Positions 13,701-23,665 of a stretch of DNA of 64,000 nucleotides are shown piece by piece (positions within the stretch are counted from its first letter, which is position 1; every line of letters begins with the position of its first letter). Both the position numbers and the translations under genes were made by a program. The notes below the pieces were generated by a model. That model ran no database searches, had not been told where the DNA came from, and saw only the letters and a program-made list of their open reading frames with translations. The DNA is from Fasciolopsis buskii (lineage: Eukaryota > Platyhelminthes > Trematoda > Plagiorchiida > Fasciolidae). The DNA is taken from assembly GCA_008360955.1 (NCBI GenBank), contig LUCM01007982.1, positions 135,855 through 199,854 on the forward strand. The letters run 5' to 3'.

Positions 13701-16700
13701 CAAATGAATAATCCACGAAGGTAACAGGATATCGACTAACTCTGGATGTGGTGCAATAGATTTAGTGCACTCAATTCATATAGACCCGTAGCAAATACTC
13801 CGATATTATGATGGAACGCAGCTAAAAATTATGAATCATTCCGGCTTCTCTCGATAGGAACACAGTCGAAGTTTATGAAGTTCGAAATGAGTGAAAAGAT
13901 CAGTGTCAAAGTTAAAAGTAGGCAAGAAATCCTGAAGATCAGCGTACTAAGTTGTGAAACTGTTCAACCTAAAGGTTAACTCGGTGAACTCCTTCTACAT
14001 CATATTAATGAAATTAATACTTCTCATAGACCAAGGTCGTTTTTGAGACAACGTTTCAAGGTTAACTCATTCACGAAGTCAAGGCCAAATATAGGACATG
14101 ATTAACGGCAATGCAACTACACATTTAGGTCATTGCCTGCGTCGCAATGATATCAGTATGGCTTGTGATAGTACGTTGGCTACCTAAACGTCAAGATGAG
14201 TGATTATAAAAAATTGTTGCCAGTTGCACTGAGCTACCAAAATCGTTGGAAATATCTACGTTACATTACAGTAGTGACTTATGTTCCGCCGGAGAAAACG
14301 AAGCTAAGAACAGATTAGGTAAAAGTTTCCTTCCATTTGGACTGCAAAAGTGATATTATAAAACATTTAAGACTAAAATTTCGTGAGCAATTCAGGAAAT
14401 TAATCGTCTACGCGAGGCTACAAAATTATTATCAATATTATTTTATTATTATTACCTACAGATGAGCACCGCGCGATCCCATTTTAACGCAGTACCCAAG
14501 CTCAAAGGTTTATCTAACCGCGGGATTCGGTCAAGCTAAAGTGGAAAATTGCATTTCGAAAATACGAGGAAACAAATGAATACACACATGTCTAATCGAA
14601 AATAATAATATACCGCTTGATGAAAATCAACATATCCACGAAGTCTAAAGCACGAGTGAAGCCGTAATTAGAATGAGACTAACCTTCAGGCAGTTCGTCC
14701 AAACTGAGTGAAATAGGACATTTCTTAATAGCTCAATGTAGGGAATAGGTTGTTTTAGACGCTACACGCATTTTGCCATAACAGTTTTATACTCCTCATT
14801 GTAGTTATATAAAATAAGTAATGACGGGCGAAATATTACCATCGCTCATACCAAATATGTGACTTGTCCATTCCGTCTGTCCGTGCTCACTGACCTGGAT
14901 AAAAACTGACGCGAGCCAGCACATAGCTTGGTCTGCATTTCAAGGCCCATATCCCAATGAGACCAGTAGCTGAAAAACTTTCTTTGCCTTCTTCGTACTC
15001 AAATTGCAAATGTTCGCAACCATCAAACAATCCTATCAAATTTAGAGCTCATGTTTTAGTCCTCCTGATGATCGTAATATGGACAAGCATTCAACATCAC
15101 TGACTTTTTAAGTTTGCAGTAGAAATAGCTCTATCCTGGGCAATTTAGTCAACAGCAATCACCTGAGTGATGGGAAAGCCTAAAACTATCTGATAGTTAG
15201 GCCCTAGTCTGCATGTACAACAATGATTACTAAAAACATGGGCAAGATCTGTGACCAGTGAGTTACTAGGGAAACACAATGGACAATACTCTAGGGTCAT
15301 ACAACTTGGCGGGAGCTAATCCTTATCTGCTGCGCTCCGGATCCCCGTGATCCGAATTTTGTAATCACTTGGCATCACTTCTCTATCCAGATGTTTTTCG
15401 ACAAATCTGTCTGCCAAGATCCTCAATCGAGCTAAACGATCATAAGCTGGATTCACTGAAAGCAATTTTTGCTTTCTAGCAAGTTGTCCATTCAGCGTAC
15501 CCATCAGAAAATACCTACAAAATGCAAAATGATTCCAAGGCGAGTTGGTCACTTACAAAATTAGTAGACATCAAGGGGATTAGTATTTTGTGATATGTGA
15601 CAACACGGCATATGCTTCCTGTTTTGACAAATATTTTAAATATTGTAAGGTGAAATTACTAAAGTTAGGCAACTGATACTAAATTAGCCAGAAAGAATTC
15701 ATAAAATTGTCCGTAGGTGGTTTCGATCTATACGGGGATGGATCCGAAATAAAAGCCAATCTACCCGCTTCATTTTGGTTTTGGAGCTGAACAGCCTTGA
15801 AAACTAAACGCAATCCAAGTGCTTTCGGATCTAAATTAGTTTTCATTGATAAACTGCATTTTCCTGACCTCATGGAATCCAATAAAGGGTTTCAGATACA
15901 GTTGTGAAGTACACTATTCCTAATATGGTGCCTTCCAATAGCAGTTGCTGCTACTCTTCGTCGACCCCTGTGAAGAAATGTGACCAAGGAACAGACATAC
16001 TTCAGGTACTTAAAACGAGACTAATAATGATAAAGTTTATCAATGAGCGCCACATTTAGGTATGCCAACAAATCTATCAATCTCGTGATTTTATATCATG
16101 AACCACAACCAGTGGTTCTTGCTCCACCCACTAGCGGTGGGTCTGTCGGTTAGGACAGCCACATACCTCGTCCTGTCACGGACTGACCACACCTGCTTAT
16201 GCTGCAAACGAAAATCCGTACTGAAGAAGTCGCTCAGTGTTATTGAGTGTAGCGTGTTTCAATTAATTCAGCCTAGCAGAATTTCACTCCTCTAAAAATC
16301 AATTTCAGTGAACGAGTAGGACCCCTTGATTTCAATAAAAAGGAGTGGTGTCGATTTCTCCTGATGATTGGCAAGGAATTTCATAGTGACAATACTATGG
16401 TTCAAACATTTGAGTCACATCAAATTTCCGGTCACACTGTAATCAGAATGCGAAATTTTGATTTGAATAGTATACAAACCATGGTAGCTGAGATTCATCA
16501 ACTTCATACAAACATGAGAACACTGGGGTTGGGGAATTGGATAAGATGTTTGCACGTACAGAACGGGTAGTGATAGGGTCTGCATATTCACTCAGTGGTA
16601 TTCACATGGTGTTTGTCAAAGGTAGCGCACTGTATACTCACAGCAATTATTCGATTTATCTTCTACTACTAGGAATCAATTATTTCATGGGTACAAATAT

Positions 16701-19700
16701 TGGTCGCAAATGTAAGCAAGCATATTATTGTCCTGCAGTCATCGATGGTAACTCTAATTTCTCATCAGTTTCTCATCCACCGGAACTAAAAAACAGCAAT
16801 TTTGCTTAAAGCTCAAAATGAAAAAAAAACATTTCGGACAGCAGTCAAGCTGGTGGGGGTTTTACATTTCTATATGGCACTAATTCTGGTATAAATGAGT
16901 CAATATTTAGCTTCACTTTCATAGATGTTGATGCAGCTTTACGAACACCATGTTAAAATTATTTCCAAAAGTCGGGAAACATCGCACTAGGGCCCACGGA
17001 CTCATGCAAAATGAGATCCGATGGATGCCAAAATGATTTGCCATAAACACGGACCCGTCTGAGGAATTTTTGTGAAAGTCAGTTTTACCTGCTGCCTGAT
17101 TAGCATTTTGGTGATCGTCAGAGCACATTTCATACTCAAGACTGTCCGACGCCGTTGGTTTGTGAATGATACGCCACAAGAGTAATCACTATCAAACCTT
17201 TACCTAAACTGATACAAAGAGGAAGAGGTTTGAGGTGGCCTCTCCGAAGTAATTTCAGATCAACTTCCTTCCTTGTGAATTTAGTTAAACAGTTTGTCAT
17301 TTAGGGCGGCCAATTGCAAATGCCTCTATTCTATTGAATGAATATCATTCGCCTTTATTAATGAAATGTCACAGTGCACTTTTTACACTTAATTTCGCTA
17401 TGGTTGTCAACAAGTGATTGTTCGACCATGTTTGTAACAAATGCATTCTTCCTGCAATAGGTGGACAGTGCGACTTTTTGAATGAACATTTCTGGAATAA
17501 AGTGAAATCTGATTAAACATTTTTGAACCACCGTTGCATATCGCAAATTAATCACTGGCCGACTTTGCCGAAAGATGTGACCTGACTGAGAAGCTGTCAC
17601 TTCCGTGAGATTAAGGAAGTAGCTCCTTGCTTTGGCGACTTTGCACAGTAGATGTCGATAGTGTTAGGAGTAAGGAACACTATACCGAAAATCTGATTAA
17701 TTAAGGAATCACCTCCGATTTCGTTATATTCCAGAGTCAACTGTGTTTTGATTTGTTAAACTTTAACACAGTTTTCTAAACGGATTGCATACAGATGTTT
17801 AATACTTCTAAACTTATTACAGTGTTTCCCCGGCTATTTTCAACCGCCAACTGAAGTAAGACGACCTAGACCGGAGTTTGTTCTTTCCAGTCCACTTTTC
17901 TGTCAGGCACACTTTTTCAGTTAATTGTTCATATGAATTACGAAAATAAAGGCAGAAAGCTGAAATGCTTCGCTACTTGCATGCCGTAATGTGAATTTTA
18001 ATGTAATACATCTGTCATTTCGGAATGCAATGCATTTTAATGATAAGAGCTTACCGAATATTTTATTGTGAACAAGGTAGCCGTTTGATGCTGGAAAAAC
18101 AATACATTTTTAAAATGGATTCCAGTGAACTGTAATAAATCGTTTTCGACCATTTTCACTGATAGATCCGACTTCCTTGACGGTCACTTACTTTTTACAG
18201 ATACAAATCACGACATTGTGCATTTCCATTGCTTTGTCGGCCAGTGTGATGCTGAGCTGTCTGTTTCTGCCCAAACTCTACATCATCTATATTCATCCGG
18301 AGAAGAATGTGCGTCGTCTGACGATGAACAACCCGAAAGCTAAACTGCGATTGAAAGAATTAGGACTGAAAACCACGGTTGCGGCGGAGGCAAAATGCGG
18401 GGATAAAAGCGGACCGTCCGATCTTATCCCCGACGGAACTGGCAGCTTGGGTGCAGGTGTGAGTTTGTTGACAGCCCAAAGTTCGAACAGTCAAACGCGG
18501 GTGTCAACCACGCTAACCGTGACAAGTAGCACGCGAACAGATGAGTCCGCTACAGCATTAGACAGCGTAATCAATGCTGATGTGGAACTGCTCAAACCGA
18601 GATTAAGTAATCAAGGTTCGTTTTTTGTAAAATTATTCGACTCCGTTATTATGCTGGGTTATTGCCACATTATTGAATAAAATATCAAAATTATAGAAAT
18701 CGTATTACGCCACTTGGATTAAACGGAATGAAGACAAGAGCGAAACCATGCTGATACAAGTTTTCACAGTCCGGTTTGTTAGGGCAATCCGATACATTGT
18801 ATAATCGTTTTTCCCATTCATTCTGTTTGTTTGTGCCATTGACATCTCCCAGTACTCCCATTCCGCCTTCCGGTCTCCACACTTAGTTTAGTTTGATGCC
18901 ACACTAGTTTCGACAGGCAGTTCTCAGTTGCTTGAATGCTGACCCCGTAGACCCTAACACGTGTTTAAACGAGTTAAAAAGGTCAAAAAGCTAAGCTTTG
19001 ATCTGAAAAGAACAATAAATAGTATCAGTGTCCTAAATGAATTTTAGCAATAGCAGATGTCATACAAATTTAACATACTGTTCGATGCATCCTCAACGCC
19101 AGACTGCACATTGTAAACAGTGGAGATCATATGCATTTGGCTGGTGGCAATAAATTGCTTCCATTTTATTGCTTCCATTGCTTCCATTCTATCCATGGGG
19201 TCAACTTGGCGCTGACCAGGCACCACAAACTATCCGATAATAATTTTACTCCCAATTTTTGTACGAGAACAAAAATACTTTTTGTCTTTTCCTAAGTGAA
19301 TATCATGGGTAACAATGTTGTTATAAAGCAGTAGTTGTAACTCAGTTTTGATGATAAAATTCGAATGGTTTTACATCATATCAAGTCTAATAGAATTTCT
19401 ACGGGTAAGTTTGCTGTTACGGAGCTTTTTAAGCAGCCTGATTTCGTGGATTTTGGACACCCTAAAATTGGTATAACCGCTTCAGGGTTGCTTCAGTTTC
19501 CAGTCCATCTCTGGAATCCTAGAAGAAATTACTGCTTTCTACAAAATATCATCCATGTTATCGTTAGTGTATACCTACTTCCACAAGTAAAACAGAGAAT
19601 TCCATTGGGTCAAGCGTTCCATATTTGTATAGACCATAAATGTGAACAAACGAGGCTCACTTTCGAAATTTTTCTATTGGTCGAATATCAGTCAAGGAAA

Positions 19701-22700
19701 GAGCCGCAGTTGAATTGTGTTGCATCAGTCGATAAGCCATTAATCCTGGACGGGAAAAGCACCTGTAAGGCGAACTGGTTTTGATGTCGAACAGGATTTG
19801 GAATTTAAATCGAAAACCCAGTACCCCGAGTTTCATCGACTGGATCCAACTAAAAGACGTTTTAGGGTTAAGACATCACTAAACCGAAATAACCACAGGT
19901 AAATCGTTCCACTTTCGTTGGAAATAGTTGTGTTTGATTCGAACCAGCGTAATTGACAATCGAACTAGACAAACAACACAACAAAATTTGCAAAACAATC
20001 ACAGCTTGTATCACGAAAAAGCCGCATATCCCACTGCACCTGCGGCAACAACGGAACTGTTGAGCGACTCGTTGATCATGCATTTCGTATCCCGATTACA
20101 GATTACAATGTACGTAATCAGCGTATACTACCAAGGAGATTAATCAAATTAAATACAATAACATTTTGAAATCGTGGACGAATACGCATCGGTCAACAGA
20201 AATATGCAATCAACTGTACAACACCGAGAAAGTTAATGTAGCGACACCTCCTGGACAAGTCACATTAGGCTTCAAAAGGGGACCGTACATTCACAATTTC
20301 TTGGATTTGAAGTGATAGGACCATAGCTCGAGGAACTAGGTACATGAACTATTGAGTTTAATCCGGAATCGAAATAGGATGACCAGGGAATTCGTACATC
20401 AAACGAAATGACGAGTGACATGTTGTAAAATAAGTGGGCTTGGTTACTGAAGACCCGAACAAATAGCCAAACGAAAACAACAACCTGGAAAGGCGTAAGT
20501 TTAGTTCAGATAATGAAGTAAACTTTCTAGGTTGAGGGAAGTGTTATCAGCAGGAGCCGAGGAAGATGTGAATGGCAAATGTTTACATGGCGAATGTTGT
20601 CAAGACCACCGGTTAAATACTGCCCGAGCAGTGATCATTAAGTGTCAGCAACAAAGAGAGGATCGTGATGGGCCAACGAAGCCCTCCTGAACTAATACAA
20701 AGATGTCATTATGATAGCGTAGAATCGGGATGTGGATAACAAACTGCACATAGACTTAAAGTTTGTGACAAGAAAGATATAAGCAGCCCCATCAATACAC
20801 GAAAGATAACAATTGCAGGTAATAGCTAAACACATGGGCAAGGGTAGCATAGTTACTCAGCCGAGTGGGTTTTATCAACGTAATTCTGAGCTCTAAGCAG
20901 TGCCCTAACGCGTAAACGACAGTAGGATAAAGAAGAATCCTTAGTAGCGAATCGCCAGAACATCCAAGGAAATACATCAAAAGAAGTGGGTGTATCTACT
21001 TCCTAAGTGATTTTTCCATCTCGTAGCCAGAGTACAAATGAAATCAGGCTACTTTGAAAATACGCAAGAGACTGTCATGCGATGATTTTCGACAAACTAC
21101 TGTAATGCGACAAGGCACTAAGTTAATTACTGGAACGGAATTTCTAACTTAAGTACAATTAGGTTGGTAACTGAGAATTTGTAGCGAACTTTCGCGTGGT
21201 GTAAAAACAAACGATGCCGTCGACGGTGGTCATCCGGCCAACTTCACAAAGTTCACCCTGAAGGTCAGGGGTTCGAATTCTACCAATGCTGATCAATGTT
21301 CCCGCCTAGAAGCTCTGAGCTTGCGGTGACTGAAAATGATGTGCGTTGTTGTTCCATTAACAGCAGAAGCAAAGGGTAAAAGATGAAAAAGATGATGAAT
21401 GCTGCACAAGTGAAATCAGGGTTCAAGAGTATGATGCAACGATGCAATCGAATGAAAGAGGCATCTGTATTGTGCCTGAATATTTTTGGCATACCTTGTT
21501 CACGGGTGGATGACAAACAATAAATGAACTATGATTGGCACAAATACAAGCTAGGCACAAAATAAATTTCTTATTTTTTCTCAGATTATCAGGGAACAGC
21601 ATATCTGGCAGTCAAATTTATTGTTTCGGCAGTGACGCGAGCAAAACGCCCGAGGGACTTTGAGCATTCGTTATTTTTCCCGACAAAATTTGCTATTTAA
21701 AGTCAGGATATCGCTCCCAATTAATTCGTTCCTAATAATACTGTCAAAATCTAATACCCTTCCAATCTGGTTCATAAGTCAGCTTGCCCGTCTTGCAGCA
21801 ATATGGCATCCCAAAGTTTTCACCCTCTGCGTTAGATGTCAACGTTTGTAGAAACGTATTTTCACTCAGGATTTTGTAATCGAAAGTTTACTGGAAGGAC
21901 AGCCACTTCAGTATAAGGAATAAGATAGGCAGGAAAATGTCAGAATAAATGAGTAGGGATACCTTTTGCATCACTGATGATCCGGTAAAAAATGTACTCT
22001 TAAACGAAATCATGATGCTTTGGTAAAGCGTTGCACGTTGTCACAGCTTAATCCTTTTTGTACGGCTGTTTGACAGTTTCTTTATTGTGTCACGCGACTT
22101 GCCGGCGAAAATATTCGGATCTCAGATGACGACATTCTTGAGCGTCACGGTGATGGTAGAGCAACGGGACCATGGTTGAACAAAAGACTCGAATTCACAT
22201 GTGAAACTGCTTCACGAAACAACTGAAAGCTGGTAGAGTCCACATGCTACTTGACAACAGTAATACCTTGAATGCTTTGGTCTAGGAAACTTCAAATTTT
22301 TGAGAAATGTAAGTAGTGACCATCCAAAGATATTGATAACCCCCTAAGGCTTACTGACGACAAGCTATATTCACTTAATTGAGCCAATCATTCCCAGTAT
22401 CTGGCGATAATAAACGAGCTAACATTTTTTTTGCATTTACCGCGTTCGACTTTAGATGAGGAAATCTGAATTGGTGTTATAATTAACCTTTCATTCATTT
22501 TGTGTAGTGGTTCTAGTATCTTACTGAGTGTCCTAACCAAAGATATAATGCCTAAGTCGAATACATTTGTGGCCTCATCCAGAGCTTTCCTACTTTTGTA
22601 TTTCAGGTAATGATCAAAAATCACAAACTTCGTTTGCTAATGTAATTTCGAATCCCTTGCTGATAAACGACTCAGTGAGACAGCTTGGACCGAAGTACCC

Positions 22701-23217
22701 TCTGTCCGGCCCCCCGCGGAAACCGAGCATCAAAACGGCCGATTTATCTATCAAACATGCGATGGCTGTGTCTGCCAGACAAATGCAAAATTCCGATTTC
22801 CCTACGCCAACTCCATTGTTGCTGGACACAATTCCGAAACGTTTGGTGCTCTCCCCAACCTACTGTGATGAGACTACATCCATGGAAGATGATGATGGGG
22901 GTCGAGATGATGAGGCGTCCACAACTGCCGGCGGACCTATGAGCTATCAGTGTGAGGCATCATCCTGTTCGCAAACTGTCTTACCGCACTTTTATCACAA
23001 TGTACCCTATTCACCCACGGATTCTCTTTGCTCCGCCGGAACTGAGCGTAGCTCTGATTTGTACATACAAAGCTACGGAGATGATACCCAAATCGCTCCC
23101 AGTATGACAAGCAATAGCCTCAGCGTTGCCAGTGGTTCAGTTTTTAGTCAAATGCGGCAACCTCCCAAGACGATTAGTCGAATAGATTATTCCAAACAAA
23201 CAGTAACTGCGCTGTGA
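1562..23217 (+). CDS. mGluR: Metabotropic glutamate receptor gene, 3' part (five exons; 5' end outside window)
   Basis: This is the span of a class C G-protein-coupled receptor gene, built from exons 1562-1775, 3047-3203, 12029-12715, 18201-18615 and 22607-23217. The exons total 2084 nt. Two bases complete a codon begun upstream, and the remaining 2082 nt read as 693 residues plus TGA with no frame break. Domains run in the usual mGluR order: end of the Venus-flytrap glutamate-binding domain, nine-cysteine NCD3G linker, seven TM helices, long cytoplasmic tail. Family knowledge says such receptors sit in the plasma membrane as dimers and signal through heterotrimeric G proteins. The phrases TNRIARIF, PENFNESKFIGF and MYTTCIIWLAFLP point to group II (mGluR2/3, Gi/o-coupled) rather than group I, but this is a by-eye judgement. 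Most of the ligand-binding domain, signal peptide and promoter lie to the left of the window. Confidence 0.93.
1776..3046 (+). other. mGluR intron between ligand-binding and cysteine-rich exons
   Basis: A 1.27 kb intron with a GTGAGT donor. Nothing recognisable is seen inside it. Its 3' end has two candidate acceptor AGs 8 nt apart (3045-3046 and 3053-3054). Confidence 0.75.
3047..3203 (+). CDS. mGluR: mGluR exon: cysteine-rich NCD3G domain
   Basis: The exon encodes CCWSCEACG, then HCETC, then NRTTC. With the two cysteines of the previous exon this makes nine, the usual number for the mGluR cysteine-rich domain, which relays glutamate binding to the TM bundle. The phase left by the previous exon (two bases) requires this exon to start at 3047, after an AG at 3045-3046 with a poor pyrimidine tract. 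That start gives 13 residues between CSEEC and CCW, which is within the range I know for the family. A better-looking acceptor (TTTGCAG, AG at 3053-3054) lies 8 nt downstream but breaks the frame. The exon ends in phase 0 at GAG before donor GTACGT at 3204. Confidence 0.85.
8629..8797 (-). repeat. tRNA-derived SINE-like element (- strand)
   Basis: Read on the - strand, a degenerate RNA polymerase III A box (TGGTCTGATATACTCAACTG, complement of 8769-8788) is followed about 47 nt later by a good B box, GGTTCAAGTCC (complement of 8731-8741). That is tRNA-like spacing. A non-tRNA body follows and ends in an A-rich tail (the T-rich run at 8630-8648 on +). This layout is typical of a tRNA-derived SINE. 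The short stretch after the B box resembles the copies near 21.2 and 40.4 kb. Confidence 0.5.
10469..10514 (-). ncRNA. Degenerate hammerhead-like motif of Penelope-like element type
   Basis: On the - strand the sequence reads CCTTGAGAAGG, then a short stem CTACC/GGTAG closed by a CAC loop, then GCGAAACGTTGG. The order core - stem II - GAAAC - GTTGG is the arrangement I know from hammerhead ribozymes in the terminal repeats of Penelope-like retroelements. The first core box departs from the catalytic CUGANGA, so self-cleavage is doubtful. No Penelope reverse transcriptase is seen beside it. Confidence 0.35.
12029..12715 (+). CDS. mGluR: mGluR exon: TM1 to TM6
   Basis: This 229-codon exon carries the class C heptahelical core up to the end of TM6. 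By eye: TM1 is about residues 9-33 (WFGIVPM...TWLVY), followed by TPVVRATGREL and TM2. TM3 starts at the conserved Cys75 (12251-12253) and runs into LLTKTNRIARIF. ISPRSQLVISGSL opens TM4. The second extracellular loop has Cys162 (12512-12514), the expected disulfide partner of Cys75. TM5 follows, then the i3 segment PENFNESKFIGFAMYTTC and TM6 (IIWLAFLPMFY). PENFNE and KFIGF are characteristic of mGluRs, the loop that contacts G protein. The acceptor is ATCACAG ending at 12028 (phase 0). The donor after GAG is GCAAGT at 12716, a non-canonical GC donor. Confidence 0.95.
12716..18200 (+). other. mGluR GC-AG intron after TM6
   Basis: A 5.5 kb intron that begins with GCAAGT and ends with TTTTTACAG. 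The flanking exons join in phase 0 and reproduce the mGluR2 loop length, so the GC donor is well supported. Inside are an (ATT)n-rich patch near 14426-14455 and two protein-like - strand open frames at 15316-15882. Confidence 0.85.
15316..15882 (-). other. Two protein-like open frames inside an mGluR intron (- strand)
   Basis: Two - strand frames lie 126 bp apart. The upstream one (15882 to 15679) contains MKTNLDPKALGLRLVFKAVQ and FISDPSPYRSKPPTDNF. The downstream one (15552 to 15316) contains LARLRILADRFVEKHLDREV and MPSDYKIRITGIRSAADKD before a stop. Their charged, low-cysteine composition is more protein-like than the surrounding chance frames. The second is preceded by a TTTTGTAG acceptor-like site. 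I do not recognise the protein. They could be the last exons of a nested gene, a decayed retroelement, or chance. Confidence 0.22.
18201..18615 (+). CDS. mGluR: mGluR exon: TM7 and proximal cytoplasmic tail
   Basis: The exon opens IQITTLCISIALSASVMLSC, then LFLPKLYIIYIHPEKNV, which is TM7 and the start of helix 8 of an mGluR. PKLYII...P-E-x-NV is strongly conserved in the family. Joined directly to the previous exon, the extracellular loop between TM6 and TM7 (FYATMNNHEIQITT) has the same length as in vertebrate mGluR2. The rest is a hydrophilic tail rich in Ser/Thr (for example SSNSQTRVSTTLTVTSSTRT), a plausible substrate for kinases and GRK/arrestin regulation. The acceptor is TTTTTACAG ending at 18200 (phase 0). 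The best donor is AAG|GTTCGT at 18616, leaving one base, which fits the next exon exactly. Confidence 0.92.
18616..22606 (+). other. mGluR intron in the cytoplasmic-tail coding region
   Basis: A 4.0 kb intron, GTTCGT donor to TTTGTATTTCAG acceptor. It contains a tRNA-derived SINE-like copy on the + strand near 21.2-21.4 kb and three close copies of TTGCTTCCATT at 19155-19190. The open frame at 19365-19784 (139 codons) has no recognisable content. Confidence 0.8.
21218..21400 (+). repeat. tRNA-derived SINE-like element
   Basis: An A box TGGTCATCCGG (21227-21237) and a near-perfect B box GGTTCGAATTC (21270-21280) have tRNA spacing (43 nt from start to start). Between them TTCACCCTGAAGGTC aligns with the copy at 40.4 kb (TTCATAAGTGAAGGTC). 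The sequence after the B box is non-tRNA. The 3' end is not clear. The cloverleaf is not intact, so this is a repeat rather than a working tRNA gene. Confidence 0.5.
22607..23217 (+). CDS. mGluR: mGluR terminal exon: distal cytoplasmic tail and stop
   Basis: The terminal exon adds about 203 residues after acceptor TTTGTATTTCAG (ends 22606) and stops at TGA 23215-23217. Only the exon's first two bases are needed to complete a Gly codon begun upstream. The tail is low-complexity and hydrophilic: Pro-rich stretches (SGPPRKPS, FPTPTPLLLD), an acidic run (MEDDDGGRDDE), and many Ser/Thr/Tyr residues. It ends VTAL, which fits a class I PDZ-binding C-terminus (S/T-x-hydrophobic), as many vertebrate mGluRs have. 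I see no Homer-type PPxxF site. The tail sequence itself is not recognisable outside the gene. Its identity rests on frame continuity and position directly after the TM7 exon. Confidence 0.85.
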
Positions 23218-23259
23218 TCTTTGCTGACTAACGAACGAATTATCGAAATAGTATGGCTA

Positions 23260-23665
23260 AATAAAAAACGATGGTTTGTTGCGTAGTCCCTTACTATGTA
23301 TAGAAATCGTATTAAAAATCATCCACATGTGCATACGACCATATTTTGAACGTAATTTGAGTGAGCAAAACATTTGTAATGATAAACTACCTTATCTCGT
23401 CAAACATTTATTTCCATGAACACATTTATCAGCGAACAAATTTGCGAAAACCAAGCAGCCGTGTTGACAGCTTACAAATGTTGAATTTATTTTGCAAACA
23501 CTGAGTGATTTATTTTTTTGTACCCAGTTTGACAGCTCTACTCAGTACTTATTGAAAAGCCGTATTTTGTTTTTTAGATGTAGTATTGTTTGTTTTATTG
23601 TTCATACATATATATACATATATATATATATTCAAAAAGTGGTTATTCCTTAGCACATAAATAAA
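23260..23665 (+). promoter_or_regulatory. Candidate polyadenylation signals of the mGluR gene
   Basis: AATAAA hexamers occur at 23260-23265, 43 nt after the stop codon, and at 23660-23665. The first would give a very short 3' UTR. Between them lies a run of TA dinucleotides. Which one is used cannot be told from sequence. Confidence 0.45.
23603..23632. repeat. Short TA/CATA microsatellite
   Basis: A run of about 30 bp made of CATA and TA units, about 390 bp past the mGluR stop codon. Confidence 0.8.

Noticed and set aside
19365..19784. 139-codon open frame in the mGluR tail intron
   Set aside because: No motif or conservation clue. A chance length for the base composition, and not needed for the receptor frame.
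20792..20980. - strand frame with LLRILLYPTVVYAL considered as a LINE reverse transcriptase thumb
   Set aside because: The likeness covers about a dozen residues only, with no second motif in the flanks.
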